Below are positions 1 through 10,534 of a stretch of 64,000 nucleotides of DNA, piece after piece. The DNA comes from Bog-473 sp963753115. Lineage in GTDB: Bacteria > Actinomycetota > Acidimicrobiia > Acidimicrobiales > RAAP-2. The position numbers and the translations under genes were made by a program. Every line of letters starts with the position of its first letter. The stretch's first letter is position 1. A model generated the notes under the pieces. That model was not told the DNA's origin, ran no database searches, and worked only from the letters and a program-made list of their open reading frames with translations. Location: positions 1 through 64,000 of the forward strand of contig CAVWBB010000034.1 of the NCBI GenBank assembly GCA_963753115.1, given 5' to 3'.

Positions 1-756
1 TAAAACCCCGCTATATGCTGGAACATCCGAGTATCCGGCGGTACTCATCCATGTGACACCCATTTGATTGGTTGGCCACATGGAAAGTGAAAATCCGTCC
101 GGTGCGGACAATCAGCAGGAAACTGCCGGTCCTTGCTTCGTGCTCGATCCCAACTGGATCGTTGGTTTTGTGGATGGCGAAGGCTGCTTCTGCGTGTCGG
201 TGCATCGTTCTTCGATGATGCGACGGCATGGAGGGTGGCAGCTCCAGCCGGTCTTCCACATCTACCAACACCACGACCATCGAGATGTTCTCGAGGCCAT
301 GATTCCGGTCTTCGGCTGCGGACGGGTTCGTCCAAAGGGTCCGAATAGCGACGTCTGGACGTTCGCTGTTGAAGGACTGAGCCGGCTGGAAGAAGCGGTG
401 TTGCCGTTCTTCGAACGACATCCTCCGGTGGTCAAGCGTCAGGATTTTGAAGCCTTCTCCGACATCGTTCGTTCGATGCGGCGGAAGGAGCATCTGACGT
501 CGGTTGGGTTCGAGCGCCTGGTTCGCACTGCGTATGGCATGAATGCCAATGGCAAGCAGCGAGCTCGGGCACTGGAGCAGGTTCTTGCAGGATCCTCAGA
601 GACTGCACGCGAGGCACCAGACACCGGTGAGAGCCGACAATGGTGAAGATACAGTCCGACCCTCATGGCGACATGAGGAGCTAGGCAGAAATGATCTAGC
701 CGCTCAGAGGCAAATGGTGAGAAAACAAGCGCCATCTTTGAGTAGTAACAAATGTG
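1..756 (+). mobile_element. Group I intron 1 in 23S rRNA (L1923 position), 5' end outside window
   Basis: Self-splicing intron of the 23S gene, cut off at the left edge. Core elements are visible: the TATGCTGGAA block (about 13-23), CAATCAGCAGGAAA (about 108-121), CCTCAGAGACTGCACGC (about 595-611) and the P7 strand AGATACAGTCCGACCC (about 647-662), followed by a P9-like hairpin. All recur in intron 2, so the two are homologous. The last base is G756 (omega-G). The next exon bases CCTAAGGT are E. coli 23S positions 1924-1931, which puts the insertion after U1923, the site of the I-CeuI intron. An endonuclease gene lies inside. P1 and the 5' splice site are not in the window. Confidence 0.9.
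80..646 (+). CDS. LAGLIDADG homing endonuclease encoded in intron 1
   Basis: Endonuclease that would cut intronless 23S genes at the insertion site and so spread the intron. From the ATG at 80 it is 188 residues, the length of the single-motif, homodimeric LAGLIDADG class. The motif reads IVGFVDGEGCF at residues 27-37; its acidic residue pair is the metal site of the family. A TTG at 68 is an alternative start. The first codons (GADNQQET) are read from the ribozyme core CAATCAGCAGG, and the last 16 or so codons run through the 3' core strand to a TGA just before P7. The coding region therefore overlaps the intron core at both ends. Exact specificity is inferred from the insertion site, not seen. 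Confidence 0.88.
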   Translation: MESENPSGADNQQETAGPCFVLDPNWIVGFVDGEGCFCVSVHRSSMMRRHGGWQLQPVFHIYQHHDHRDVLEAMIPVFGCGRVRPKGPNSDVWTFAVEGLSRLEEAVLPFFERHPPVVKRQDFEAFSDIVRSMRRKEHLTSVGFERLVRTAYGMNANGKQRARALEQVLAGSSETAREAPDTGESRQW

Positions 757-764
757 CCTAAGGT
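757..764 (+). rRNA. rrl: 23S rRNA micro-exon of 8 nt between the two introns
   Basis: CCTAAGGT equals E. coli 23S positions 1924-1931, directly after helix 69. Intron 1 ends at G756 and intron 2 starts at or just after 764. Both introns must be removed to rebuild the invariant sequence that continues as AGCGAAATTCC at 1141. The exon is part of the P1 pairing of intron 2, because GGT at 762-764 pairs with the guide at 793-795. Confidence 0.85.
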
Positions 765-2105
<1,341 letters not shown>

Positions 2106-2220
2106 GAGACCTACTCGTGCTCGTGCTCGCTTTGGAACGCTCAGGGGCTGCGGAAAACGCAGCCTCAGGCGTGGCCCTGTCCGTCATGACGGATGGTCGT
2201 GCCCCGCTGAGTGCAAGATT
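2106..2220 (+). other. 23S-5S internal transcribed spacer
   Basis: About 115 bases between the two rRNAs. No tRNA fold is visible. The stretch GTCCGTCATGACGGAT near 2179-2194 can form a short hairpin (TCCGTC/GACGGA), a possible processing site. Confidence 0.7.
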
Positions 2221-2337
2221 TCCGGTGGCCATGGCGGCGGGGAAACACCCGTTCCCATTCCGAACACGGCAGTTAAGCCCGCCCGCGCCGATGGTACTTG
2301 GGGGGAGGCCCCCTGGGAGAGTAGGTCGCCGCCGGGA
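2221..2337 (+). rRNA. rrf: 5S rRNA
   Basis: Typical bacterial 5S of about 117 nt, with CCCGTTCCCATTCCGAACACGG and AAGCCCGCCCGCGCCGATGGTACT in the expected order. The terminal helix pairs CCGGTGGC (2222-2229) with GCCGCCGG (2328-2335). Confidence 0.96.
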
Positions 2338-2343
2338 TTTCTC

Positions 2344-2382
2344 ACGAAACCCCCTCTGAGCTTCGGCTCGAGGGGGTTTCGT
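2344..2382 (+). terminator. Rho-independent terminator of the rRNA operon
   Basis: Long GC-rich hairpin just after 5S. ACGAAACCCCCTC pairs with GAGGGGGTTTCGT around a small loop. The 3' arm carries its own short T run. Placement and strength fit the end of the rRNA transcript. Confidence 0.85.
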
Positions 2383-2482
2383 ACGTTCTGGACTCTTGTC
2401 GACCGCATTGCGCCGCGGCGCACGTCCTGGTGATCGGCGGCGAACCGGGACCCGTGGACACGCGGGCACGTAGAATCGCCCG

Positions 2483-4055
2483 ATGCCTCAGAACTCCTCC
2501 CAGCCGAATCGTCGCGCCCCTTCGGCGCGGTCGGGTGGGTCGGCGCGCCCTGCTCGGCCCGGTGGCGCGGGGAAGGGGAGGAGCACAGGTGGTCGGCCCC
2601 CTGCATCTCGCGGTGGTTCCGGTGGGGGATCAGGCGCAGGGAGGCGGGGCCCGGCGGCAGACGAAGAGCAGTGGGACCCGCGGCGCGGCCCCGGGCCGCG
2701 GCGGGAGCGGCGCCGGCGGCGGATCCGCCAGCGGGCGCGCGAGCACGGGGCGCAGCGGGGGAGGGACCTCCTCGCGGCCGGCCGCCAGGGGCGCCGGGCA
2801 GACCGGCCGGGCCAGGCCGAAGGGTGCACGTTCCGATGGGCCTCGGACGGGTGCGCCGCGCCCGGGTGCTTCGAGGTCGGCGGCCCCACGCTCCGGCGCT
2901 GCCAGGTCCGGCACTCCGAGGTCGGGGACGGCAGCCCGATCGGGCCCGCCCCGTACGGGCGGCGCCACCCGTCGCCGCCCCAACGACGAGAGCGTCCGGG
3001 AAGGGCGGCCGACTCGGCCGCCTCGACCACCGCTGCCGCGGAAGACCGCGGGCTGGGGCAACGTGGCCCGCCGCGGGGCGCACGAGGTGTCGCGCCGCGC
3101 CGCCGACGAGCGAGGCGGTGACGCGCTCGACGAGCGGGAGCGCCGACGCGGCGGCGCGCGGCCGAAGCCGGCCGCCCCGTGGACCCGCGACGACGGCGCC
3201 CGCGAGTGGGAGGACACCGAGGCCGGCCCTCGCCGTGCGAAAGGCAAGGGCCGCCGGCCGGGCCCGGCTGCCGACGGCGAGGCCGTCACCGGCAGCGCGA
3301 CCCAAGCCCTCGCCGCGCTCTCCCAGCGCCACGCCTTGCCCCCGGAGATCGCCACTGACATCCGCAACGCCGCTGACATTGCGACCGCCCGCCACAAGGA
3401 GCACCTGGTCGACCGGGCGGAGTCGGCCTACGGCGCCTACGAACGTGGGCGGTTCCAAGATGCGTTGCGCGCCATCAAGCCCGTGGCCGACGAGGCCCCC
3501 GGCGTGGCCGCGGTCAGGGAGCTGGCCGGCCTGGCCGCCTACCGGTGCGGCCGCTGGCGCTCGGCCGCGACCCATCTGGAGGCCTTCGGCCGGTTGAGCG
3601 ACTCGGCCGAGCACCTGCCCGTCCTGATGGACTGCCAGCGGGCGCTGCACAAGCCGAAGAAGGTGGCTGCCCTCTGGGCGGAGCTCCGGCAGAGCTCGCC
3701 CGATCCCGACGTGCTGGCCGAAGGCCGGATCGTGGCCGCAGCATCGTTGGCCGACGCGGGTGACCTCAGCGGCGCCATCGCCATGCTGTCGACCGCAGGG
3801 GCATCGAAGGCACTGCGCAACCCTTCCGAGCGCCACGTCCGCCAGTGGTACCTGCTGGCCGACCTCTACGAGCGAGCCGGCGACGTCCCCAAGGCCCGCG
3901 AGTACTTCGAGCGTGTGTTCCGTACCGACCCTGAGGCCTACGACGTGGCCGAGCGGCTGCGTGGCCTCGGCCCGGAGCGCCGGCCCCCGCAACGGCGCCG
4001 GCGGACGAAGACCTCGACCTCGACGAAGTTGGGCCCCCCTCCGACCAAGGGCTGA
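2483..4055 (+). CDS. TPR-repeat protein with a long basic low-complexity N-terminus (apparent frame change)
   Basis: The C-terminal part, from about base 3290, is a helical repeat domain. Typical TPR stretches are YGAYERGRFQDALRAI, LAAYRCGRWRSAATHLEAF and LADLYERAGDVPKAREYFERV. This implies a protein-protein interaction role. The first 250 or so residues are rich in G, R, S, A and P, ending in a basic KTSTSTKLG tail region at the far C-terminus. From the ATG at 2483 (MPQNSSQPNRR) the frame must shift near base 2640, inside a G-rich stretch, to join the TPR frame. Alternatively translation begins at the GTG at 2430 in the downstream frame, but the peptide between there and 2640 looks unnatural. 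Function unknown. It stands alone between the rRNA operon and a convergent gene. Confidence 0.65.
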
Positions 4056-4155
4056 CGCCCGCTCGTGCGGCAACCCGGTCCTGCGACAACCCGTTCGGGC
4101 TGCAACCCGGTCGGGCTGCACGACCGCACGACCGCGGCGGGATGCTCGCCCGCTC

Positions 4156-5454
4156 TCAGGGCGCGGGCGTGGCTGCCGTCGTGGGCGTGGCCGGAGGCGC
4201 CGCCGGGGCGGGAGCCGTGGTCGCGGGCACAGGGGCGGTCGTGGTCGTCGTGGTCGGCGGCGGGGCCGTGCCGAAGTCCGGGCCTTCGACGGTCACGAGC
4301 GTCCCGATCGGGGTGAGGGGCCATACCTGGGCGGCGTCGGCATAGCTCATCTCGACGCAGCCGTTGCTCTGCGGCGTCCCGTAGTGGGACCGGATGAAGC
4401 CGTGCAGGGCGTCGCCGCCGTTGAAGTAGCTGGCGTAGGGGACGTTCGGGTCGTCATAGGTCGAGCCGTCCACGTTGGTCCCCTTCATCTCCGAGTACCG
4501 CACGTGCTCGAACACGGCGAAAGTGCCATCGACCGTGTCGGCACCGGGCGCCCCGGTGTTGATTGGGATCCCGACGTACTGGGCCACCCCGTTGTTCCAC
4601 AAGGTCAGGTTCTGCGGCACGACCTTGTTCACCAGGACGTAGACGTAGGGAGTGGCGTCAGGCTTGTTGTTGATGACGTCGTTGATCAGCGCGGTCCACA
4701 CGGTGGGGCCGGCGATCCCGTCCACCCCGATGTTGTTCTGCGTCTCGAACGCCTCGACGGCGGCCTTGGTGATCTGGTTCTCGGTGCCCTGGGCCCATTG
4801 GGAGGTCAGCTGGGAGGGCAGTCCGGGCCAGCGCCAGGAGAAGGTGCCGGGCTGGTCCTGCGCCAGGTCGGCCCGGGCGGGGGCGGGCCCGCTCGGCGAG
4901 AAGCCCACCGGCAGGTAGTTCAACTGGGCCAGCAGCTGCTGCAGCCGAAGCGTGTCGCCCGCGGCGACGCCGAAAGCGACCGAGTGCGACGCCGGCAGGG
5001 TGGCGCCGCTGGACGAGCGCAGGCCGTCGGAGCCGCCAGGGATGGTCACCGTCATGTGGGAGGAGGGGATGAGCGGGGAATCGAGCGCGTAGGTCAGCGT
5101 GGTGGGGTTCGTCTGCACCCACCTGCCGGCGACGCTCGGGGTGAGCACCGGGGCCGCCTTGTGCAGTGCGACCGGGGCCGAGAAGGTCAGCGAGATCGTG
5201 GTGTTCGGCGGCACGTTCTGCGTGCCCTCGGCCGGGGTGGTGGCCTTGAGGTAGAAGGCGGCGGTCGAGGTCGAGTTGCCGCCGGAGCCCGTCGTGTCCT
5301 TCGTTGCGCTCGAGGGGCCGGTGTGCGGTGGCGGCGAGGAGGAGCCAAGTGTGAGTCCGAGCACCACGCCGATGACGATCACGGCTGCACCGACGAGGAG
5401 CACCCACGGGCGCAGCGCCAATGGCCTGCCCTCCCGCGACTCCAGAACGTTCAT
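4156..5454 (-). CDS. L,D-transpeptidase (YkuD) with peptidoglycan-binding domain
   Basis: Cell-wall enzyme that makes 3-3 cross-links between peptidoglycan stem peptides. The 432-residue protein has a membrane anchor at about 17-36, a serine/threonine linker, an Ig-like segment at about 70-165 (TPAEGTQNVPPNTTISLTFS), a peptidoglycan-binding repeat at about 165-256 (VEAFETQNNIGVDGIAGPTVWTAL) and a YkuD domain at about 268-395. The active-site signature HGFIRSHYGTPQSNGCVEM places His351 and catalytic Cys366. A threonine/alanine/proline-rich tail follows. The layout matches mycobacterial Ldt enzymes, though the Ig module is less certain. It converges on the TPR gene across 100 bases that contain short repeats related to GCAACCCGGTC. 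Confidence 0.9.
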   Translation of the reverse strand: MNVLESREGRPLALRPWVLLVGAAVIVIGVVLGLTLGSSSPPPHTGPSSATKDTTGSGGNSTSTAAFYLKATTPAEGTQNVPPNTTISLTFSAPVALHKAAPVLTPSVAGRWVQTNPTTLTYALDSPLIPSSHMTVTIPGGSDGLRSSSGATLPASHSVAFGVAAGDTLRLQQLLAQLNYLPVGFSPSGPAPARADLAQDQPGTFSWRWPGLPSQLTSQWAQGTENQITKAAVEAFETQNNIGVDGIAGPTVWTALINDVINNKPDATPYVYVLVNKVVPQNLTLWNNGVAQYVGIPINTGAPGADTVDGTFAVFEHVRYSEMKGTNVDGSTYDDPNVPYASYFNGGDALHGFIRSHYGTPQSNGCVEMSYADAAQVWPLTPIGTLVTVEGPDFGTAPPPTTTTTTAPVPATTAPAPAAPPATPTTAATPAP

Positions 5455-5654
5455 GGCCTCCGCTCACTCGAGATGTCGCCCCTACTTCGGGCTCCGGACG
5501 TCCGACTGCACCGAGCGTATGGGTCGGACGGGCGTCGAATGCGTCAGGAGGAGCGGAATTGTGCATTCCTGTGACATCGGGGTGACAGGTGTCGAAGGCC
5601 GTGTCGTCCCGGCCGCACGCCGCCCAGGGAACCCGCTTCTTACCCTCCGGTAGC

Positions 5655-6734
5655 ATGAACCGCATGAGCCCCAGCACCTCGAGCACCGACCTGCAAGCGC
5701 TTCTCGGCGACGACGCGGATGCCCTTCTCGGTTACACGGCCAAGGCCTTCCCGGCCGAGCACCTCACCCTCCCGGGCCCGGACTACCTGAGCGATGTCTT
5801 CGCCGACAGCGACCGGAATCCGACGGTGTTGCGGAACCTGGGCTCCATGTTCAACCACGGGCGCCTCGCCGGCACCGGGTACCTCTCCATCCTCCCGGTG
5901 GACCAGGGCATCGAGCACTCCGCCGCGGCGAGCTTCTCGAAGAACCCCGCGTACTTCGATCCGCTGAACCTCCTGGAGCTCGCGCTGGCCGGCGGGTGCA
6001 ATGCCGTCGCCACCACGCTGGGCACGCTCGGCCTGGCCTCGCGCAAGTACGTGCACCGCATCCCCTTCATCGTGAAGCTCAACCACAACGCGTTCTTGCA
6101 CGTGCCCAACACGTACGACCAGATCATGTTCTCCTCCGTGCGGCAGGCGTCCGATCTCGGAGCGATGGGGGTCGGGGCCACCATCTACTTCGGCTCCGAC
6201 GACATGGACCGCGAGCTCCAGCAGGTGGGGGAGGCCTTCGCCGAGGCGCACCGGCTCGGGATGTTCACCGTGCTGTGGTGCTACCTGCGCAACTCGGCCT
6301 TCCAGAAGGACGGCGTCAACTACGAGCTCTCGGCGGATCTCACCGGGCAGGCCAACCACATGGGCGTGACGATCGAGGCGGACATCATCAAGCAGAAGCA
6401 GCCGGAGAACAACGGCGGGTACAACGCAGTGGGCTTCGGGCGGACCGACCCCCTCGTCTACGACCAGCTGACGACCGACAACCCGATCGACCTCACCCGC
6501 TGGCAGGTCGTCAATTGCTACGCCGGCCGCATCGGACTCATCAACTCCGGCGGCGAGTCCAAGGGCGACAGCGACCTGGCCCAGGCGGTTCGGACGGCGG
6601 TGATCAACAAGCGCGCCGGCGGTATGGGGCTCATCGTCGGCCGCAAGTCCTTCCAGCGGCCCCTCGCCGAAGGCGCTGCCCTGATTCACACCATTCAGGA
6701 CGTGTACCTGAACAAAGAGGTCACGGTCGCCTGA
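5655..6734 (+). CDS. fbaB: Class I fructose-bisphosphate aldolase (FbaB type)
   Basis: Schiff-base aldolase of the archaeal/DhnA family that splits fructose 1,6-bisphosphate into two triose phosphates. Family stretches are YLSILPVDQGIEHSAAASF near the N-terminus, a barrel with VGATIYFGSDDMDRELQ, and a C-terminal phosphate-binding end, INSGGESKGDSDLAQAVRTA followed by GGMGLIVGRKSFQRP. About 359 residues, normal for this branch. ATG at 5655 was chosen; 5664 is equally possible. An upstream in-frame ATG at 5589 would add an unlikely peptide and is not used. It is divergent from the transpeptidase gene and probably monocistronic. Confidence 0.9.
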   Translation: MNRMSPSTSSTDLQALLGDDADALLGYTAKAFPAEHLTLPGPDYLSDVFADSDRNPTVLRNLGSMFNHGRLAGTGYLSILPVDQGIEHSAAASFSKNPAYFDPLNLLELALAGGCNAVATTLGTLGLASRKYVHRIPFIVKLNHNAFLHVPNTYDQIMFSSVRQASDLGAMGVGATIYFGSDDMDRELQQVGEAFAEAHRLGMFTVLWCYLRNSAFQKDGVNYELSADLTGQANHMGVTIEADIIKQKQPENNGGYNAVGFGRTDPLVYDQLTTDNPIDLTRWQVVNCYAGRIGLINSGGESKGDSDLAQAVRTAVINKRAGGMGLIVGRKSFQRPLAEGAALIHTIQDVYLNKEVTVA

Positions 6735-6941
6735 TCCCAGGTGGGCCGCACTCTCGGAACGCTTCGGGCCTGCGATCTCATGTGAAGCTTGGATGAAGAT
6801 GACCCCCTCTGCCCGGGGGTTAGGATTGCCTGCAACGAGCAATTCGGACGAAGAGTCCCGCGCGCCGTCGCGGCGGGAGTGCGCAGGCCTGCTGGAGTGA
6901 GCAAAGCCACTCGACGTCCTTGACATGAGACGAGGCAGCCC

Positions 6942-8819
6942 GTGGCATCGGGAACGCAACGCGAAACAGAGGTATTGGACCAGGTCATCGTGCGCTTCGC
7001 CGGTGACTCGGGCGACGGGATGCAGCTCACGGGGGACCGCTTCACGACGAGCAGCGCCCTGCTCGGCAACGACCTGTCCACCTTCCCGGACTTCCCGGCC
7101 GAGATCCGTGCCCCTGCGGGCACCCTGAACGGCGTCTCCGCCTTCCAGGTCCACATCTCCGACCACGACATCTTGACCCCCGGCGACTCTCCCAACGTCC
7201 TGGTGGCGATGAATCCGGCCGCCCTCAAGGCCAACATCGGGCTGATGGCCAAGGGCACGGTGCTGCTGGTCAACAGCGACGCCTTCGAGGAGCGCAACCT
7301 CGCCAAGGCGGGCTACGAGACCAGCCCGCTGACCGACGGCTCGCTCAGCGCCTACACGGTCTACGAGGTCCCCATGACCTCCATCACCCAGGAGGTCTGC
7401 AAGGAGGCCGGGGTCAAGCCCCGCGATGCCGAGCGCTCCAAGAATTTCTTCGCACTGGGCCTGGTGAGCTGGCTCTACACGCGTCCGGTCGAGGACACGA
7501 TCAAGTGGATCACCGAGCGTTTCGCGGCCAAGCCACAAGTGGCCGAGGCCAACACCCGGGCCTTCCGGGCCGGCTTCGACTTTGGCGAGACCGCCGAGCT
7601 GTTCGAGTCCAACTACGAGATCCGCCCCGCTACCTTCGAGAAGGGCGAGTACGTCCAGGTCACGGGTAACCAGGCGCTGGCCTGGGGCCTGATCGCCGGC
7701 ACCCGCCTGGCCGGCGTGCCGCTCTTCTTAGGCAGCTACCCGATCACACCGGCCTCGGACATCCTGCACGAGCTGAGCCGGCGCAAGGAGTTCGGCATTC
7801 GGACCTTCCAGGCCGAGGACGAGATCGCCGGCATCGGGGCCGCTCTGGGCGCGTCCTTCGGCGGCGCCCTCGGGGTCACCACGACCAGCGGTCCGGGCCT
7901 CGACCTGAAGTCAGAGACGATCGGCCTGGCCATCAACCTCGAGCTCCCGCTGGTGATTGTCGACGTCCAACGGGGCGGTCCCTCGACCGGTCTGCCGACC
8001 AAGACCGAGCAGGCCGATCTCCTGCACGCCATGTACGGCCGTCACGGTGAGGCCCCGCTGCCGATCCTGGCGCCCCAGACGCCCAGCGACTGCTTCGCCG
8101 TGGCGATCGAGGCCGTCAGGCTGGCGGTGAAGTACCGGACCCCCGTGATCGTGCTCTCCGACGGCTACCTGGCCAACGGGGCGGAGCCGTGGCGCCTGCC
8201 CGACCTCGACTCCTTCGAGGCGATTGAGCCGGGCTTCGCCACCGAGCCCAATCACGTCGACGACGACGGCAACGAGGCCTTCTGGCCCTACGTGCGCGAC
8301 CCCGAGACCTTGGCTCGCCCGTGGGCCCCGCCCGGACTGCCGGGTCTGGAGCACCGCATCGGCGGCCTCGAGAAGGCAGACGGCAGCGGCAACGTGTCCT
8401 ACGACGGCGTCAACCACGAGCGGATGGTGCACCTGCGCCGCGACAAGATCACCGGGATCGCCTCCGACATCCCGCCTGTCGAGGTGAACGACGAGAGCGG
8501 CGATGCCCAGCTGGTCCTCGTCAGCTGGGGTTCTACCTACGCCGCCGTGGCTGCGGGCGTCAAGCGCATCCGGGCGCGCGGCATGAAGGCGGCCCACGTG
8601 CACCTGCGCCACCTCTACCCGCTGCCCGCGAATCTGGGCGAGGTGTTGCACGGGTACGCGCAGGTGCTCGTCCCCGAAGTGAACCTCGGCCAGCTGAGTC
8701 GCATCCTGCGAGCCGAGTACCTGGTGGACGCCAAGACCATGTCCAAGATGCAGGGCGTGCCGTTCCGCGTCGGAGAGATCGAGGCAGCCATCACGGCGCT
8801 TCTCGGAGGGAAGTCATGA
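6942..8819 (+). CDS. korA: 2-oxoacid:ferredoxin oxidoreductase, fused gamma-alpha subunit
   Basis: Large subunit of a ferredoxin-dependent 2-oxoglutarate-type oxidoreductase, which converts the 2-oxoacid plus CoA to an acyl-CoA and CO2. The 625 residues hold an N-terminal gamma domain (VIVRFAGDSGDGMQLTGDRF at about 10-29) fused to the alpha pyrimidine-binding domain (LFLGSYPITPASDILHELS, then EDEIAGIGAALGASFGGALG). This is the arrangement of the oxygen-tolerant actinobacterial KorA. Start GTG at 6942. The 207-base leader upstream shows no recognised riboswitch. The stop overlaps korB (ATGA). Substrate choice is by family likeness. Confidence 0.92.
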   Translation: MASGTQRETEVLDQVIVRFAGDSGDGMQLTGDRFTTSSALLGNDLSTFPDFPAEIRAPAGTLNGVSAFQVHISDHDILTPGDSPNVLVAMNPAALKANIGLMAKGTVLLVNSDAFEERNLAKAGYETSPLTDGSLSAYTVYEVPMTSITQEVCKEAGVKPRDAERSKNFFALGLVSWLYTRPVEDTIKWITERFAAKPQVAEANTRAFRAGFDFGETAELFESNYEIRPATFEKGEYVQVTGNQALAWGLIAGTRLAGVPLFLGSYPITPASDILHELSRRKEFGIRTFQAEDEIAGIGAALGASFGGALGVTTTSGPGLDLKSETIGLAINLELPLVIVDVQRGGPSTGLPTKTEQADLLHAMYGRHGEAPLPILAPQTPSDCFAVAIEAVRLAVKYRTPVIVLSDGYLANGAEPWRLPDLDSFEAIEPGFATEPNHVDDDGNEAFWPYVRDPETLARPWAPPGLPGLEHRIGGLEKADGSGNVSYDGVNHERMVHLRRDKITGIASDIPPVEVNDESGDAQLVLVSWGSTYAAVAAGVKRIRARGMKAAHVHLRHLYPLPANLGEVLHGYAQVLVPEVNLGQLSRILRAEYLVDAKTMSKMQGVPFRVGEIEAAITALLGGKS

Positions 8820-9865
8820 GCGAGTCCAACGGCGCCACCGCCACCGCCACCGCAGTCCCCGTGACGTCCCGCAAGGATTGGACCAGCGACCAGGAGGTCC
8901 GCTGGTGCCCCGGTTGCGGCGACTACTCGATCCTGGCCGCCGTGCAGATGCTCATGCCCGACCTCGGTGTGCGGCGGGAGAACACGGTGTTCTTGTCCGG
9001 GATCGGCTGTGCCGCCCGCTTCCCGTACTACATGAACACCTATGGCATGCACTCCATTCACGGACGGGCACCGGCAATCGCCACCGGGCTGGCGACGACG
9101 CGCCCCGACCTCGACGTGTGGGTGATCTCGGGCGACGGCGACTCGCTGTCCATCGGTGGGAACCACCTGATCCACGCGCTGCGCCGCAATGTGCGCCTGA
9201 ACATCTTGATGTTCAACAACCAGATCTACGGGCTGACCAAGGGCCAGTACTCGCCGACATCGGAGGTCCACAAGGTCACCAAGTCGACGCCGTTCGGGTC
9301 CGTCGACACGCCGTTCAATCCGGTCTCGTTGGCGCTGGGCGCCGAAGCGACCTTCGTGGCCCGGACGCACGACATGGACCGGGCCCACATGCAGGAGACG
9401 TTCCGCCGGGCCCACAAGCACAACGGGGCGGCGTTCGTCGAAGTCCTGCAGAACTGCAACGTGTTCAACGACGGTGCCTTCGAGAAGATCACCAGCCGTG
9501 ACGCCCGGGCGAGCATGCTGATCCCCCTCCAGCACGGCCAGCCGATCGTGTTCGGCGCCGAGGGCGAGGAGCGCGGCGTGATCCAGCGGGCCGACGGCAG
9601 CCTCGAGATCGTGTCGGTGGCCGAGGTCGGGATCGAGGCCCTCCTCGTCCACGACGAGGCCCGCGACGACCCAGGCCTGGCGTTCGCACTCTCCCGCCTG
9701 GCGCAAGGCCCCTACGAGCCGACCCCGATCGGCGTCTTCCGCGCCGTGGAGCGTCCCGAGTACGGGGAGCAGATGGCCGAACAGATCACCGAGGCCCAGG
9801 GCAAGCGCGGATTGGGCGACGTGGCGGCGCTGCTCCGCTCCGGTTCGAGCTGGACCGTCGACTAG
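8816..9865 (+). CDS. korB: 2-oxoacid:ferredoxin oxidoreductase, beta subunit
   Basis: Thiamine-diphosphate-binding partner of KorA. The 349-residue protein has the N-terminal CPGCG motif (WCPGCGDYSIL) and the TPP/Mg signature GDGDSLSIGGNHLIHALRR followed by NILMFNNQIYGLTKGQYSPT. The ATG overlaps the korA stop by four bases, so translational coupling is expected. In this lineage the pair can serve as the 2-oxoglutarate step of the citric acid cycle. That is of interest because a GarA-type regulator of 2-oxoglutarate metabolism is encoded at 15826. Confidence 0.93.
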   Translation: MSESNGATATATAVPVTSRKDWTSDQEVRWCPGCGDYSILAAVQMLMPDLGVRRENTVFLSGIGCAARFPYYMNTYGMHSIHGRAPAIATGLATTRPDLDVWVISGDGDSLSIGGNHLIHALRRNVRLNILMFNNQIYGLTKGQYSPTSEVHKVTKSTPFGSVDTPFNPVSLALGAEATFVARTHDMDRAHMQETFRRAHKHNGAAFVEVLQNCNVFNDGAFEKITSRDARASMLIPLQHGQPIVFGAEGEERGVIQRADGSLEIVSVAEVGIEALLVHDEARDDPGLAFALSRLAQGPYEPTPIGVFRAVERPEYGEQMAEQITEAQGKRGLGDVAALLRSGSSWTVD

Positions 9866-10532
9866 GCCGACGAGGTCGCCACCTCACCGAGGTGGGTGAA
9901 GGTGTTGCAGTAGAAGAGCCGCCCACCCGGCGGCCGCCAGTCCGCCCATTCGGCGTACGCCGCGCTCTCCGTGCCTCCGAGTCGGGGCGCCACGTGGGGG
10001 ATCATGGTGGCGAACGTGGCTTCGGCCTCGGTGTTGTCGTACTCGTAGAAGTGCATGTACCGGGGTTCGCTCTCGCTCGTGTTCTCGTAGACCGAGATCT
10101 GGGTGAAGCCGGGGATGCCCGCGGCAGCGATGTGGCGGATGTGCACGTAGTCCCCCCAGTCGCGCAAGGCTGCGGGCCAGGTCCGGGGTCCTCGGGCTGA
10201 TCCACACGATCGAGAGCCCGAGCGTCGGGCCTCCGGTGAGGATGCCCTGGCTCGGCCTGGGGTGCCGGCGGAAGCAGTGGGCGTGGAAGACCTCGGGCGG
10301 CAGGGAGGTCGGGGCGGGCGGGGCGAACCCTTCGCCGGCCTCGGCGACGAGGAGCGTCCGGCCGTCGCGGATGCGCATGGGCAGGTCGGTGCGCTCGAAG
10401 GCGCAGTTCGCCCACCACGTCACCCGTTCGACGCCAGCGCTCGCCCGCCAGGACCCGCGCTCGTGCCGCGCAGTCCTCGGGCGAGGTGTCCCCGAGCTCC
10501 AGGTACAGCAGGGGGGTGGCACGGTCCTCCAC
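9862..10532 (-). pseudogene. Hypothetical protein of about 220 residues, split by two frame changes
   Basis: Three adjacent frames together give one plausible protein. They are a start GTG at 10532 (MEDRATPLLYLELGDTSPED), a middle part (WWANCAFERTDLPMRIRDGR) and a C-terminal part from about 10167 (DYVHIRHIAAAGIPGFTQISVYENTSE). The frame changes fall near 10450 and 10170. The two halves look like tandem ferredoxin-fold (EthD/ABM-like) units, but this is inference only. The start overlaps the region just past the SRPBCC stop, so the two genes are probably co-transcribed. Given the many other split genes here, sequence error is more likely than true decay. Confidence 0.55.
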
Positions 10533-10534
10533 GG

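Noticed and set aside
2184..4121. Long minus-strand open frame of 645 codons
   Set aside because: It lies opposite 5S rRNA and the TPR gene; composition is that of a GC-rich shadow frame with no domain signal.
3760..5574. Plus-strand open frame of 604 codons
   Set aside because: It is opposite the L,D-transpeptidase and in the wrong frame of the TPR gene; residues are Arg/Gly/Val-rich shadow sequence.
6735..6941. Leader of korA as a riboswitch candidate
   Set aside because: A few hairpins are possible, for example CCCCC/GGGGG near 6800-6818, but no conserved aptamer pattern is recognisable.
5640..7538. Minus-strand open frame of 632 codons
   Set aside because: It is antisense to the aldolase and korA, whose catalytic motifs are intact.
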